Part shown: positions 12,308 through 24,732 of the stretch, in pieces | How the letters are laid out: every line of letters begins with the position of its first letter | How positions within the stretch are numbered: the stretch's first letter is position 1 | Assembly (NCBI GenBank): GCA_000711775.1 | Contig: ARYC01017977.1 | Location: 38,768 to 102,767, forward strand | DNA: 64,000 nucleotides | DNA from: Oxytricha trifallax | Lineage: Eukaryota > Ciliophora > Spirotrichea > Sporadotrichida > Oxytrichidae | Direction: 5' to 3' | The notes under the pieces: model-generated | Database searches by the model: none | What the model was told of the DNA's origin: nothing | Seen by the model: the letters and a program-made list of their open reading frames with translations, nothing else | Program-made: the position numbers and the translations under genes

Positions 12308-13052
12308 AATGTGAATTTTGATTGGTATTATTATTATTTCAGACTTACTACAGACTTGGTTAAATTATTATTTTTATTATCATACAAATTTCTTTTAATA
12401 CATTAAAATAAGTTATATACAATTTATCATAGTTTATACAATTATGAAGAAAAATCAGTTAAAATTGATTTTAGAGAGTTAATAAAATAAATGATATAGA
12501 ACTAAATATAATAAATTCAGGATAAATTTATAATTTATCAAAAATTTTATCTACTTTTAAATTAAAATTGAGCTATAAAATTAATTAAATTGCATAAAAT
12601 TGCTATATTATATTTTCCTATGCCAAATATATAGAGCAATATTAAATCTTTCTATATTGATAATGAATAATTAAGAATATTAAAATCTACTATTGATATA
12701 TCTAAATTAATTTGGGAGAATACACTACTTATAATATGATTAATATATAGTGGCAATTAAAAATAAACCAATAAAGAATCAATAATATTATTTGCAGGTT
12801 TTTATGAATTCTACTATTTTGTAGTTTTTTTCCTCGCGTAATGTTATTATCATTAATTTCAATCAGTATTACATTGAAAAAACTTAAACCAAACTTGTCA
12901 ATGCATTACGATAAAAAGCAAAAAGGCTTGATTGTAATTCTTGTTTTTTAGAGAGTTTTACTGCTTCCATTTTACTATTTAGTGTTATTATTAATATTCA
13001 GTAGAAAATCTGACTACTGCAATAATAATAATAATTAAAATTAATTATGATC
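12308..13052. other. AT-rich intergenic spacer
   Basis: About 745 bp between two divergent genes. Extremely AT-rich; a few short simple repeats (AATAAT) near 13021. I see no gene. Confidence 0.5.
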
Positions 13053-14126
13053 ATGAATTTTAATGGAGCAAAATGCTTAATGAAACACACTCACAATAAT
13101 TCATTTGGAATTAGACAATTATTAAACAAAAGTTTTGTTAATGAAAATAATTCATAACAAATAATTGGAACTTAATAGAGATGCTTCTCCTAATAAATAT
13201 TTGATAGAACAATGATTGATAAAAGCATATCCAATGGAGGCGTCTACTATTAAATTCGTAGATTAGATTTAATAAATCGATTGTTTTTAAAGAAATGCAT
13301 TAAATATAGTATTTTTAAACCAGACATAAGCTTTTAAAAATAGCTAATTTCCATTGTAGATTTATTTCATTTTGCAATTAAATATTAATTTAATAATAAA
13401 CTCCTGGGAGATATCTGTAATCAAACTATGGAAATGGAACGGGTTATTTAATGTATGATTTCCATCACATGGCTTACATGAAAGACTTCCGTCGTACACT
13501 TTCAATCATATTTTTTGGCAGTCTCTTCGCTGATTACTACTTCTATCAAATAGCATTTAAGCAATATACTCATTTTATATATGATAAATTAATTTGTTAT
13601 TGGAAATTTCATTTCTTACATTAATGGTAAATAGCATTTAACAAATTGTACCTTGGTATCACTGGATTTGTGAGTTTTATGACAGGTCTAGCACTTGCCA
13701 ATGCAAATTTCTAGAGACAAATGGAAGTTAATTATATTCTCACTAAATTTAGAATGAAATTTATTCATAAAGCCTATAATTAATTCCAATTACTATATAA
13801 GTACTGGAGATGGTATTAATGGATAATAAGGAGTCTGTAATGATTTTGACAACAAAGGGAGACCGCATGGTAGTGGACATTGAGCTGCTTAAATTCAAAG
13901 AGATGCGTCCAAATGCAATATTATTCACGTTTTAACCAGCAAAATCCAACATGGAATTCACTGGATAGATCACTACACCAAACCCAAGAGTATCTCCTGT
14001 AGTCTTTGATATTTTAAAAAAGAATATAATAAAATTAATGTATAATTATAGCAATTTTAAGTTCATAAAATTGATGAGGAAGCTATTCAAGCAGTGCTAC
14101 ACCCAAATGTTAAGAGATTCGCTTGA
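13053..14126 (+). CDS. Two-helix membrane protein, possibly mitochondrial (TMEM186/TMEM223-like)
   Basis: 246 residues after removing four IESs; stop TGA 14124-14126. The N-terminus is Asn/Lys/Arg-rich with no acidic cluster, as in mitochondrial presequences. Two hydrophobic segments (about residues 90-110 and 120-142, the second LYLGITGFVSFMTGLALANA) form a hairpin, followed by a soluble beta-rich tail. That layout resembles the TMEM186/TMEM223 group of mitochondrial assembly factors, but the match is by architecture only. IESs: 13256-13383 (pointer ATTAAAT), 13561-13641 (AAATAGCATTTAA, 13 bp), 13729-13802 (AAGT), 14014-14063 (TT). The 13-bp pointer is one of the longest here. Total 741 nt, divisible by three. 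Confidence 0.65.
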
Positions 14127-14543
14127 AAGATAATATAATTGCGATAATATTTGTATTTAAAATTCATTAAATTATTTTTATAAATCTAAATTTGCTGCAA
14201 AGTTATAAAAAAGTATAGTTTATCTTTACTAATTATGTTTTTATTTTTTTTAAATATGAACTGGCATATGGAAAGAAGTATATTTTTAAAAATTCTTTTG
14301 CTATGTAATTTAATGAATTTATTATATACTATTGAAATTAAGCTTAAGCAGTTCACGTTTAAATAAACAATGGTTATAATTTATGCAAGAAAATTATACC
14401 AAACTAAATATTAAAAAATCATAATTTTAAACTATATTAATATGAGAAATGAATTAGATAATGTTAGTTTTTATATAAGTTTATTTAAAATCACCAATGT
14501 AAATATTTTTTTATTATTATTTTTTACAATTATAATTTAAAAA
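14127..14543. other. AT-rich intergenic spacer
   Basis: Very AT-rich, no coding signal seen, no repeat recognised. Confidence 0.5.
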
Positions 14544-16173
14544 ATGAGAGAAATAATTTAGCTTAATATCGGTGAATTTGGATTTAGGGTAGGAGATCAA
14601 TTACTTTAACACATAAGTCATGAATACTCAGAGTCTTTTAAAATAAAAAAACATTTAGAACTCGCTGAAATTTAAAAGTCCCTAACACCCTTAACCCCAG
14701 TAGAATTAGACTCAGTTATCAATTAAGACAATCTAAATACACTGTTTTAAGAAACAATTCACACTTAATAATACAGTCCAAGGGTTGTATTTATAGATTC
14801 AGACAATTCTTCTCAATCCTTACTATGTAATAATGGTCATTTTTAATACAACCCAGATGATATAATACTGGGAAAAGATGGCAGTTGTGCATATCAAACT
14901 CGAGGTCACTACACTTAAGGAAGAGATTTAATTGATTCAATTTTAGAAAGAGTAAGATTTCAAATGGAACTTTGTGATAATAATTAAGGATTTATAATAA
15001 CTCATAGTCTCTTAGGGGGCTGTGGAAGTGGCTTAACTGGGCTTATAAGTGAAAGATTAGCTGTGGATTATTCCAAGAAAGTTTCTATTCACAACACTCT
15101 TTTTCCTAGTTATAATATAATCAAATTTAATTTAAAAAATAATAAAAGTTTCTCTGCTCATGACTAAGAAGTTCAAGCACCAAATAATGCTATTTTAGGA
15201 CTATTCGATATATTAGCAGATTATATTTAAAAATATTTGCATTTTTTATTCTATAAACAGCTGGTTAAGATTTGATAATGTAATTATTTACAAATAAAGC
15301 TTTGTGTGAAAACATTAAAACCTTGGAGAAAGTTGAATAGCCTAATTATTACAATTATAACTAGAAGATAAACTTAACTTAAATAAACTTTAAATGAATG
15401 ATTCTTTTTGCATTATTTTAGTAGATTATCTCTCAGTATTGATCTATAATTTAACCTCTAGTGATTAAAATCACTCTATTATATTTGTTGTATTTAATAC
15501 TCTACGAATATGGAATAATTGCATAATAACCTGATACCTTTATAACAATTAAGAACTTTACTACCCTCCATGAAATCTATTTAATTACAGGAATAAAACG
15601 ATTTACAAACTAATCTCTCTGAAGTTTTAATTAACTCTAGATATTAGTTATCTCATGCATGTTATGATAGTCCAGATAAGCATTTTAAGATGTTTTATAA
15701 ATAGAAATTAAACCTCTATATCGTTTTTTTAATTAATTTACCGGCATTTACTTTCAGCTCAAATTATGGGAAGAGGCTTGACGATTCCCTAATTTTACAC
15801 AAAAATTACGCCACCTAAAAGATACTCAGAATTTAATTAATATTTCGATAGATCACTTTTTAACTTCTCCCATTCAAACTCTCTAGCTTTTGTAAATTAA
15901 TAAGTCACCAATAAATATGATATTAATTCCACTTAGATATGTTAATAAGTAAAATCTTAAATTGCATGTTTGCAAAATAACTCAAGTGTTTTGGGGTTAT
16001 TGAATTAACTAGCAAAGAACTTTGATAAAATGCATTCTAAGAGAGCTTTTTAGCATTGGCATTATGGGGAGGGGATGAGTGAAGGAATATTTGGGGAGGC
16101 TAGGGAAAATTTAGCTAGTTTGATAAATGCATATTAGGATGTTTCAAAAGAAGTAGTAGAAGAAGATTAATGA
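14544..16173 (+). CDS. Divergent tubulin (alpha-like)
   Basis: 475 residues after removing four IESs; alpha-tubulin is about 450. It starts MREIIQLNIGEFGFRVGDQ, as alpha and beta tubulins do, and ends with the alpha-type block KRAFQHWHYGEGMSEGIF plus an acidic tail. The GTP signature is altered: LGGCGSGLTGL where canonical tubulins have GGGTGSG. Between are weakly alpha-like blocks (RGHYTQGRDLIDSILERVR). This is far more divergent than any conserved ciliate tubulin, so it may form specialised microtubules or be a relaxed paralogue. IESs: 15231-15268 (TTAA), 15377-15420 (TTA), 15502-15557 (ACT), 15686-15749 (GCATTT). Residues around 190-205 are longer than the family expects, so a further in-frame IES near 15115-15170 is possible. 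Stop TGA 16171-16173. Confidence 0.8.
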
Positions 16174-16762
16174 TGAATATGAAGAATATGATTGTGTATT
16201 TATAGATGTAATTATTTATTGATCATTAAATCTTGTTAAGTTATAAATTTATTTGAATATTAATTTTATATTTAATTGTTAAATTAATATAATTTTCAGT
16301 TTTTAATTAAATTACTACTGAAAAATTTGGAAATTTTATTTGAATCATATATAGTTTTAGTATTTCAGAATTATTACTTTACAAAATTTTCTTTGAACAT
16401 ATAATTTATTTATAAAGAAATTACTTAAAAACTTCTTTAAAAAAACAACTTATATTAGTTCTATTTTAATAAAGAATTTAATCTTAAAATTAAAGTAATA
16501 ATTGGTAATTTTTTCTGGCTGGCTTAAGCCCCAGTATTAATTTCTGTACAGCATTAATTTTAATAATAATTGGCGATTTTGAGTGTACTTACTTATTTTC
16601 GTGTCTTTAGTAAAAGTGATAAATATTTCTTGAATTAAAACTATTTTTTCATTTTTACATTAAATTAAAAAAATTATATTTAAATTTATGGAACAATTTG
16701 TACAAGAATATGATTAGAAACTTTTATTTGAAAGAATAATTTAAATAACTAGTATATTTTGA
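16174..16762. other. AT-rich intergenic spacer holding one copy of a dispersed repeat
   Basis: No gene seen. The notable content is the short dispersed repeat at 16509-16576, annotated separately. A short ATG-initiated frame near 16688 runs 24 codons into TGA and has no supporting homology; the following gene has its own start. Confidence 0.5.
16509..16576 (+). repeat. Dispersed germline repeat, copy A
   Basis: Core CCCCAGTATTAATTTC is followed by ACAGCATTAATTTTAATAATAAT. Closely similar stretches occur at 50208-50270 (copy B) and 52545-52605 (copy C, inside an IES). Copies keep the same order: CTGGCTGxxTTxxxCCCAGT, then AAATTTCxxTAxAGCATTA, then (AAT)n. This copy is intergenic. Confidence 0.6.
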
Positions 16763-18080
16763 ATGTAACAATCTTCTTCACTCTCGGCTTAAACCGATTT
16801 CACAACTGATCTCATAGTACAATCTGGCCCAAATCCTAATTAACAAAATTTGATTAAAAGTGCGGTTGGAAGAGATTCTCCTTCACAAGACTTCCATCCT
16901 GAAGACCTGTATAGAATTGAAAAGAGAGACCATAGATTTTTTTCATGCGAATCTTTCTCATCCCCTGCGAAAAGAAAGCATCTAATTGACATTGAGCAAA
17001 CCCTGATTAAATTTATTGAACATGTTATGAGCACCAACATCGATGAGTAGGGCATTAAGAGATTGATTTTTCTGCCAGCTGGAATTCCAGGTATGGGAAA
17101 GACTACCATAGGAAGATTCTTAGAATAAGCTTCAATAAGAGTTAGGTTAGAAAATTCTGGACAAGAATTGTTATGCATTTACATTATTTGTAAATAATTT
17201 AAATAAAGAAATAAAGGTGGTATACAAGCGTATCTCATATGATGTGGTTTTCACCGACCTTCAACAAAACTATTTGCAAGAACACCCTGATGCTGATTTC
17301 TAAAGTGTGTTCGATATAATTAGAGGTCAAGCAGACGATAAATTCAATGAATTGATAAAGGAGTCGTGTCAAAGTTAAGTAGAAAAAAAGTTAGAAAGAC
17401 CTATTCAAACAGCGGCAAATTAATAATTAAACGCGGTCGATTTGGATCCAAATGTAAATCTTACTAATTAAGAAAAGATTCTGGAAATCTTATTTATTGA
17501 TAAAAACAACACTCCAGATAAATGGGAGACTATATCAACTTTCTTGAGAAAACTCGCAATTGAAAATAATTAAGAGACAGCTCAAAAGCTAATCATGCTT
17601 GTACCTTAACAAGCACCCTTTAACCCCACTATTTACAAAATTTCAAACGCAATCTGTCCTTAGTTTGTGTATGAATGCCTCTTCCGCATATTTAACAGGA
17701 AAAACCATTGTCTCTCACATGAGCATAAGCCTAAAGCAGTCGAAGTTATTTTGAAATACCAGAAATTCTTCGACAATATTTCTTTTGACAATGACTCTAC
17801 TATACTTTAGTATTTTGATTACTGCTTGAACATTGAATTCGTAAATTATGCAGAATAGCGTATTAGTGACTCCATGATAGAGGCTTTGATCGAGGGCTAT
17901 AATTAAACTCCAGAAAATTTTGTTCCACCATCACATGAAGTAATTGAGAAAATTTTGCTTAAGCTTGAAACTGAAATCAAAGAATCCGAGTCTCACAGAA
18001 TTAAAGAGATGGAGAACTTTAACATTGAAATCAAACTTATGACAAGCTAATCATAAAAAGATGATGAATACTTTCATTGA
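16763..18080 (+). CDS. P-loop NTPase with kinase-like Walker A motif
   Basis: 419 residues with one IES (17154-17211, pointer AGAAA). The Walker A motif GIPGMGKTTIGRF lies near residue 105, after a mostly polar N-terminus, and is followed by a YDVVFTDLQQNYLQEHPDA segment that recalls the lid or Walker B region of AAA_33-type kinases such as the kinase domain of tRNA ligases. The C-terminal 250 residues are helical and charged and not recognised. A nucleic-acid-end kinase or RNA-repair function is possible but not shown by any catalytic residue I can verify. Start chosen at 16763 because it is the first ATG in frame after an in-frame TGA. Stop TGA 18078-18080. Confidence 0.6.
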
Positions 18081-18300
18081 GAATTAATTATAAGACAAAA
18101 ACAAACCAAGCTCAGTTTTTTTCAAAATATTAAATCATTTGATATATAATAGTGTTTTTTCATTTTATTATAGGCTATTTTACGTTAATTTTATCAAAGT
18201 TTACTTTCTTAAGTTCAAACATTTTAAACCAAATATAATGTCCAATTTATGAATTATATTAAGAATAAATTTGCAAATAATTACCAAAAAAATTAATATA
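18081..18300. other. AT-rich intergenic spacer
   Basis: About 220 bp, no feature seen. Confidence 0.4.
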
Positions 18301-21300
18301 ATGTCAACTTCTAACCGAAGGTAGACTCTTCGTACATCATTTAACTCAACAAATGTTGCATTCCCTTCAAATAGAGCTACCTCCCAAATTCCAAATTAAA
18401 CAGTAACCAAGTTTAATGATATATCAAAAGACTCTGATCTGTAATTTTCTTAAAAAAGAACTCCTTACGACTCGATACGTTCAACTAAATCTAATATACC
18501 TAATAAACTTCAAAAGCAATACTTGCCAATCGTTAAAGAAAGTAATGAAAAAATGATCAAAGAATACTATAATTCATTTATGTAAGGCCAGTTCTTATAT
18601 GATGAGAGTACAAACAGAGCTAGCAAAAGGTTGAAAGAAAGGTTGTAAAAAATGCATGAGTAATAATCTGTAATGGGGAAAAGCTCGCATTCTACAAGGG
18701 TCTCCCCCAATAACAGGAGTAGTATAGTTGGTGGAGTCGAAAGATTATTAAATAAAATAAATTAAATTATTTAGCAATTTTTTATATCAGGTATTGTCTT
18801 GTATTTTGTTAAATATTAAGATAAAAGATTAAGTGAAACAAGAGTTATAGAAAGGGGTGAAAATTATACCCGATTAATGTCTAACATCAGCAGAGAGGAT
18901 TAAATAAATTTGAATTAAACTTAACTGTCTACAACTTTCTATATGATAGATTAAAATGGCCATAACAAGCAGACAAAGCTTGGTCTTATAGATACTTCAA
19001 CAAATTCAAACCTGCTTGAAAAGCATAAATTTCTTCTAGATCCCCAAAATTTGAAACATTTCTCTGTGGGTGTATTTAAGAAACGGTTACTAGATTTAAA
19101 ATAGAAAACAAGCATCGAAAAACATCAGGAAAATTATCATAGAGGCTCTTCTTCAATGAAATCTTCACAAAAGTCTCTAGTCTTCAAAGATGAGATTTAA
19201 GAATTCTTAGATGAAAAGAAAAAGCTAATGAATAATCCCTTGAAAACTGGAGACATAACCTTTACCGAGCTTAGATGCATAGATAAAATGAAAAAAATGG
19301 GCAGATGGAAGGAACCAGAGAATTTGAAGAGAGTGGATTCATTAGTAGAAAGTGTGTACAATAGCGAAAAGAACATGCATTGGAGAAATTATAAACCTGA
19401 GAGTAGAGACAAACTTATGAATACTGAAGCTTCAGAAGAAGAGTTCGATTTATTCAGAAAAAGTGATACAGAGAATGAAGATGAGGAAGATGGCATTATA
19501 ATTGATGATCCAGATTTCAGCAATGCCCAAAATTATGACAATCTTTAAGAAGAACTTAAGCTAAAAAAGAAATAGGAAGAGCTTGAACGAAAGAAACAAG
19601 AGTACCTTAATTCAGCCAAAAATTCCCCAAGAATTTTAAAGAAAAATTTCTTGAATGGATTAAAATCTGGAGCTTTGACTCCAGCAACTCTAAATCATGA
19701 TAAGGTTGAAATAGGTGGTATCCATATAGCATCAATAAAAGAACATGGTCCATTAGGTATACTTCTGAAATCTAAAGAGTAAGCAATGAAATTAGGAAAG
19801 AAGCTCAAAAACAAGTACATCACTGAGATATTTAGATATTATTGTAATGAAATGCAGATAGCACCAGTTAAGTTTCTCAACTATTATAATGATGGAATAT
19901 TGCAGTTGCACAATTATAATATTTAGCCAAATTTATGTGTAGCAATTGCTTGCACTATTCCTGTAAGCTTAGATTCTATCCAATTAAACATCTTATTTAG
20001 TATTTAATTGACTTAGAAGGAATAAAGTTCAAGAATAATGGAATAAAAGATGAATGCGCATCTCTAATTCTGAAAGCTGTATCCCTTTGCCCTAAATTTA
20101 GAATCTTTCACTTTGAAAAAAATGAAATTAATCAAGAATTTGTTGATGTCCTCAAAGAAGTTATGGAGGAGTAATAAGAGTAAGTTAAAATATATTAATT
20201 AATTTTCTGATAGTCAAATTTAAGAATTAAGCTTGTCCAGTTCAAAGAATTTCTCCAAAGTTGTCTCAAAAATATGTGAGGCTATTAAAGATGATTATAG
20301 TTTGACATACCTAGACTTATCAAACAATAATTTAGACGCTATTTCATGTAAACACCTAGGCTATTTAATAAGGACAACATCAAATCTATAAGATATAAAT
20401 CTCTCATATTGTGGAATTAGGGGTCACTCAGCTAGAATGATTGTAAATTCTCTTCTCCTCAATTAAACAATAAAATACATAAATCTCTGTTGGAACTCGT
20501 TTGCCTCGTCTGATTATGAATTTGGTTCAAAATTAGCACGTATAATTTAAGTTCACCAAAATTTGATTCATGTTGATTTAACTTGCACTTAGTTAAAAAG
20601 GGAGGAAACTATGTACATTGCACAATGCTTGAAGGATTCAGTTCAAATCGTTAGTTGTCATTTAACAGGAAATCATGTAGATTATTACAGTAGAATATTC
20701 CTTAGAGCTCATTTAAATGCCATTGTCTAATATCCCAACAAAAATAATAGCGTGATTTAGAATGTTGTACTTGCTCATGATAGAGCTTAAATTATTGGAT
20801 TAAATCAGATTATTCAGTCAAACTTTATGGTGCCTGGTTAAGCAAATAATTAGCAAAATCAGACGAACAATAATTAGAGTGGAAATTATTTGACTCCTTA
20901 AAATCAAGATTAAAAATATAACTATGGACCAAGAGGTGTCAGTACAAACAAGCAAGAGATTAAACTTAATATTACATATTAAATTAATTGTTAAAGATAT
21001 TTTATATTTTATTTCAACTTCTTTTCTTGAAGACTCGTTAAGAAACTTTAAGTACAATTTGAGTTCAGACACATCTTAAAATCATTTATAATAAGAAAAT
21101 ATATTTATGTTTAAATTATCTTAAGACTCAGAAATAGATGAAGAAAACAATCACCTCCCAAATGATCTTAAGAAATACCTAGCAGGCTCTTAAAACAGAA
21201 TCTATGACATGATATAAATGCTTGATATTTATGGTAGAAAGCAAAAGGATCATGACATGAAAATGGAATACTTACAGAAATATAAGCAAGGTAATGTTGG

Positions 21301-23050
21301 TGATGTTAAGAACTTTAATCTTAACAATTAAAATTCAAAAACTCAATTATAAAATAATTCTTAAATGTTAAGTTATTAAATGATGCTCTCCAAATAAAAG
21401 GATTAGATTAAGAACAAACTTCTAATCAGAGTCGCAAACTTAAAGCTAATGCCTCTGATGCAACAGATTTCCAAAGAGCTATGAATGTCATTTTCTAAGC
21501 TTACGATGATAAGTTGCTAGCGAACCCCATGCAAGGTTTCTTGAAAGATTTGATTTTTGCTAGGTACCTTGGCCATACAGATATAGAAAATGGTTAGTAT
21601 TGGAGAGATTGCAACCAGTGCTGGGTTTGCGAGAAATGGGATAAGGTTAAAGTAGATTTTCAATTTAATGACGCCATAGAAGACTTAAAGTTCTAGAAAA
21701 TCTAAGATTTCTTATCTGCTTAGCAAAATGGGGTTATAAGAGACAAGGATTTAAATCCAATCTGGGAAGAACATTTAGAGTCTCTTGATGATGAATACGA
21801 GGAAAGATAGCAAGATATAGAAATATAATAAAGAAAAGTTGTTGAGAGAAAGAATCCAAACTTGTTTGAATAAGATGTAGAGAATGCAAAGCACCCTCCA
21901 TAATCAAGAAAAAGCAATATAATGAGTTTAGCTAACCTAGCCAAGTAATTTTTAGAAAATCCTTTGACTTAATCATAAGATAAATCTATTAAAAGTGTTA
22001 ATGAACCCCAAACTTACGACTAGACTATTGTAAAAATAACAGAGAACGGACCAGTAGATCTGAAAGTATCCGATTTGTAGGGTAAGACTCTATATAACTC
22101 AAGCATCTTTCCAATAATGATGAATATTGAGAAAATTTAGAAACTAATTATACCTACTCATGGTTTAAGCACATCTGATAATTAAGTGATTATTGATTAA
22201 GGATGTGTACCATATAGACCTTTTTAAAAAATTTAAGCATTACAAAAAGAGCAGCATGTAATTAAACTTCCAAATATCTATACCTCCTCAGATCAACTCC
22301 CATTAGAAAATATTTCTACTGCTAATAATACAGGAGCTATGAATTCTCGATAATAAAGCAAAGAAAGACTTTATAATTAATTTAAACTTTGAAATATTTT
22401 ACTTTATGTTTATAGGTTTCCAAAGTACCTACTCTTAAACTAATCTAAAACCAAAATAAACCAAATAAATTACTGCCTATTGATCCCATTATATCCCCTC
22501 TACTTACTAAAAAGACTCCAAGAATCAGAACAAAAAATGAAATTTTAAAAATTAATCAAGATTTAATGGTAAATTTCTAAAACATTCCAGAGACTGACGA
22601 TGTTTACTTAGTGGCAAGCTTCAACCATTGGTTCCCTGTAAAAATGGAGATTTCAGTCAAGAAAATGCTCCTTCTTAAAGATGAATATAGCAAGAGAGAA
22701 AAACTTATCAAAGAGCAGTAGTCATTATTGAATGCTGACATGCCAGAAAACATTAAAAAGAGGCATTAGAGATCGAAAAGTAGATTACAGAAAAAAGAAG
22801 CTGTCAAAGAAGTTTACAAAACTAAAAATTAAAGTTATTTTTAACTATTGAAAAGGAGGAAGAGCACCTTTATGAAAAGGAGAAGGTTAAAATTGAGAAT
22901 GTGTTTAAGTACACTAATTTCTTACCTAGCGGCAAACACTACTTCTATTTTATCAAGAAAGGCAAGTACTACTGCTTGTCTGATAAATTTCCTGTCAAGA
23001 GATTCAAGAATACTATTGTTAATTAAATGTTTGGATCAAATTATTTTTGA
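18301..23050 (+). CDS. Large leucine-rich-repeat protein with C-terminal AMPK/CBM48-like module
   Basis: 1,504 residues, TGA 23048-23050. Residues 1-480 are polar and disordered; 530-800 hold leucine-rich repeats (LTYLDLSNNNLDAISCKHL, LQDINLSYCGIRGHSA, IKYINLCWNSF); a Gln/Asn linker leads to a conserved block NITYQINCQRYFIST; then a long charged region; the last 170 residues contain VYLVASFNHWFPVKME and FLPSGKHYFYFIKKG, the strand pattern of a glycogen-binding CBM48/AMPK-beta-like domain. Introns 19963-20000 and 20180-20213. IESs 18766-18819 (ATTAA), 21311-21372 (ATGTTAAG), 22825-22847 (AACTA), and a 17-bp one near 22390-22406 (TTTA, position approximate). A 7-bp tandem duplication TATTTTA at 20998-21011 must also lose one unit to keep frame. 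With all removed the length is a multiple of three. Confidence 0.75.
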
Positions 23051-23330
23051 AACTTAATTGTAATTCAAAAGTCTAAAACTCATTTTATTTTCTATCTTTG
23101 AAAATAATTAAAGATTGATATATTTAAGAAAATTAAGATATTGAAATTTATTTTAAACTCAGAAAATAAAGATTAAAGTATTCCAGAAGACCGTTTCATA
23201 ATAATATTTGGATTATCAATATATTTTTATAAATTGAAAAAATTACTTGTTCTTTTAATCTTATAAAATTTTAACTGCTAACCTTAACTAATATAACTAA
23301 ATATTAATATATTTTGAGAATAACTTGTAT
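23051..23330. other. AT-rich intergenic spacer
   Basis: No gene or repeat seen. Confidence 0.4.
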
Positions 23331-24682
23331 ATGAATGAGATAATTATCAACAAGCGTGATTGGGCGATATCTGATGTATAACCAAGAACCAAAGATTCCA
23401 ATGACCCTTATAACCGATTTGATAAATCAAGGTCAGTTTTTAGAAACTTTAGAGATGATGATGAAGAGCTTCTAAGAAAGATTTTTGAATTAGATTTCTG
23501 GGATTGTAAGAAAAATTTCCTTAAAATATAGTATATTTTTCCTATTTATTATTGGTTTTTATGCCTTTTAATTCATTGAAACATTACTGAGACCATAAGT
23601 GAAAATAAATACATAAAATTTTGTTTAAATTACTAAAAATAAAATATGAAAACTAATAACTTTCAAACAATTTACTCTATAAAGTTATGTGACCCATTTT
23701 CTCTTATTCAAAGATAGCGAGAATTATAAAAAACAACGAAGAAGAATTACAAAATGTGAAGGAATTATTTTGGAGTAATTATATCAGACTAAGAAACATT
23801 TACCTGACCTTGATATTAAATTCTGAATACCCAATCATTACTTGGAATGATTTTACAATTTTCTGTAACAAATGTAAAGTAGTAGACAAGAACATTAGTT
23901 TATCGATTATTGACACAATTTATATTGCAACTAATGTCTCCTTGAATAACAACTAAAATGCTGACAGAGATTTGAGCAGATATGAATTTTTGGAAATATT
24001 ACTGAGATTAGCAAATGAAAAATATAAAAAGTCTGGGCAGGTAACAACATACACACAGGCACTACAAAGATTTTTGGATGAAAATTTATATCCAAACATT
24101 GAAGAGACAAACTCCTAGATTTTCAGAGATACACAACTCTATACATTCTATGTTAATGAGCTTTTAGTAAGAAATGAACCTGGCTTAAGAAAGATTTTTG
24201 GAATGTTCATACATGGATAGAAGAGGTTCATTAATTTCAAAGATGCTATTGAACTAATAAATACTAAAGCAGAATTAAGGTTCTTGGATAGGCAGGTGAT
24301 CAAGCAGTTTGGACTTTCTAAAATGTCACATGTGGACGCCTTAAAAGATCCATCTTTTCCAAATAGAATGAGTTTTACTGAATTTCTAGAGTTTTTAGGC
24401 AGAATTGCTTTTGAAATATTCAAAGATCATGAAGGCATGTAAAATGAACCTCTGCATTTGAAATATGATGCGCTGCTTACTAAGCTATTTAAGATAGTTA
24501 GATATTAGAAATGCTTCACTTTCTTAGAATATCAAAAGTAAAATGTAGTTTATGAAGTAATATTGAATCCTTAGCTTGCCTTGACAGGAGGCATGGATAG
24601 ATAATTATCTGCAGATAAATTTGATGGCGAAAGATAGAGTGATGGAATCAGCATTCCTAGTGCAAGAATGAATAACTATTGA
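23331..24682 (+). CDS. EF-hand-like conserved protein
   Basis: 382 residues after removal of one IES, 23511-23713 (203 bp, pointer AAG). The middle of the protein shows the helix-loop-helix rhythm of degenerate EF-hand proteins (for example ITWNDFTIFCNKCKVVDKN and MSFTEFLEFLGRIAFEIF), but the calcium-ligand positions are poorly kept, so calcium binding is doubtful. Such proteins are common in ciliary and cortical complexes of ciliates. No close family recognised. Stop TGA 24680-24682. Confidence 0.6.
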
Positions 24683-24720
24683 TTTAATTTTATCTGAATA
24701 ATCAAGCTTTAATTTCATTT

Positions 24721-24732
24721 ATCATCATGAAT
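24721..24732 (+). other. Pointer at the scrambled CDC20 junction (downstream MDS copy)
   Basis: 12-bp repeat ATCATCATGAAT at the left edge of the C-terminal MDS. Its partner at 27867-27878 ends the N-terminal MDS. Flanking bases differ on both sides, so 12 bp is the full shared length. Confidence 0.85.

Noticed and set aside
22848-23057. ORF beginning MKRRKSTFMKRRR.
   Set aside because: The adjacent frame continues the LRR protein (EKEEEHLYEKEKVKIEN ... GKHYFYFIKKG) after removal of a 23-bp IES and ends in TGA.
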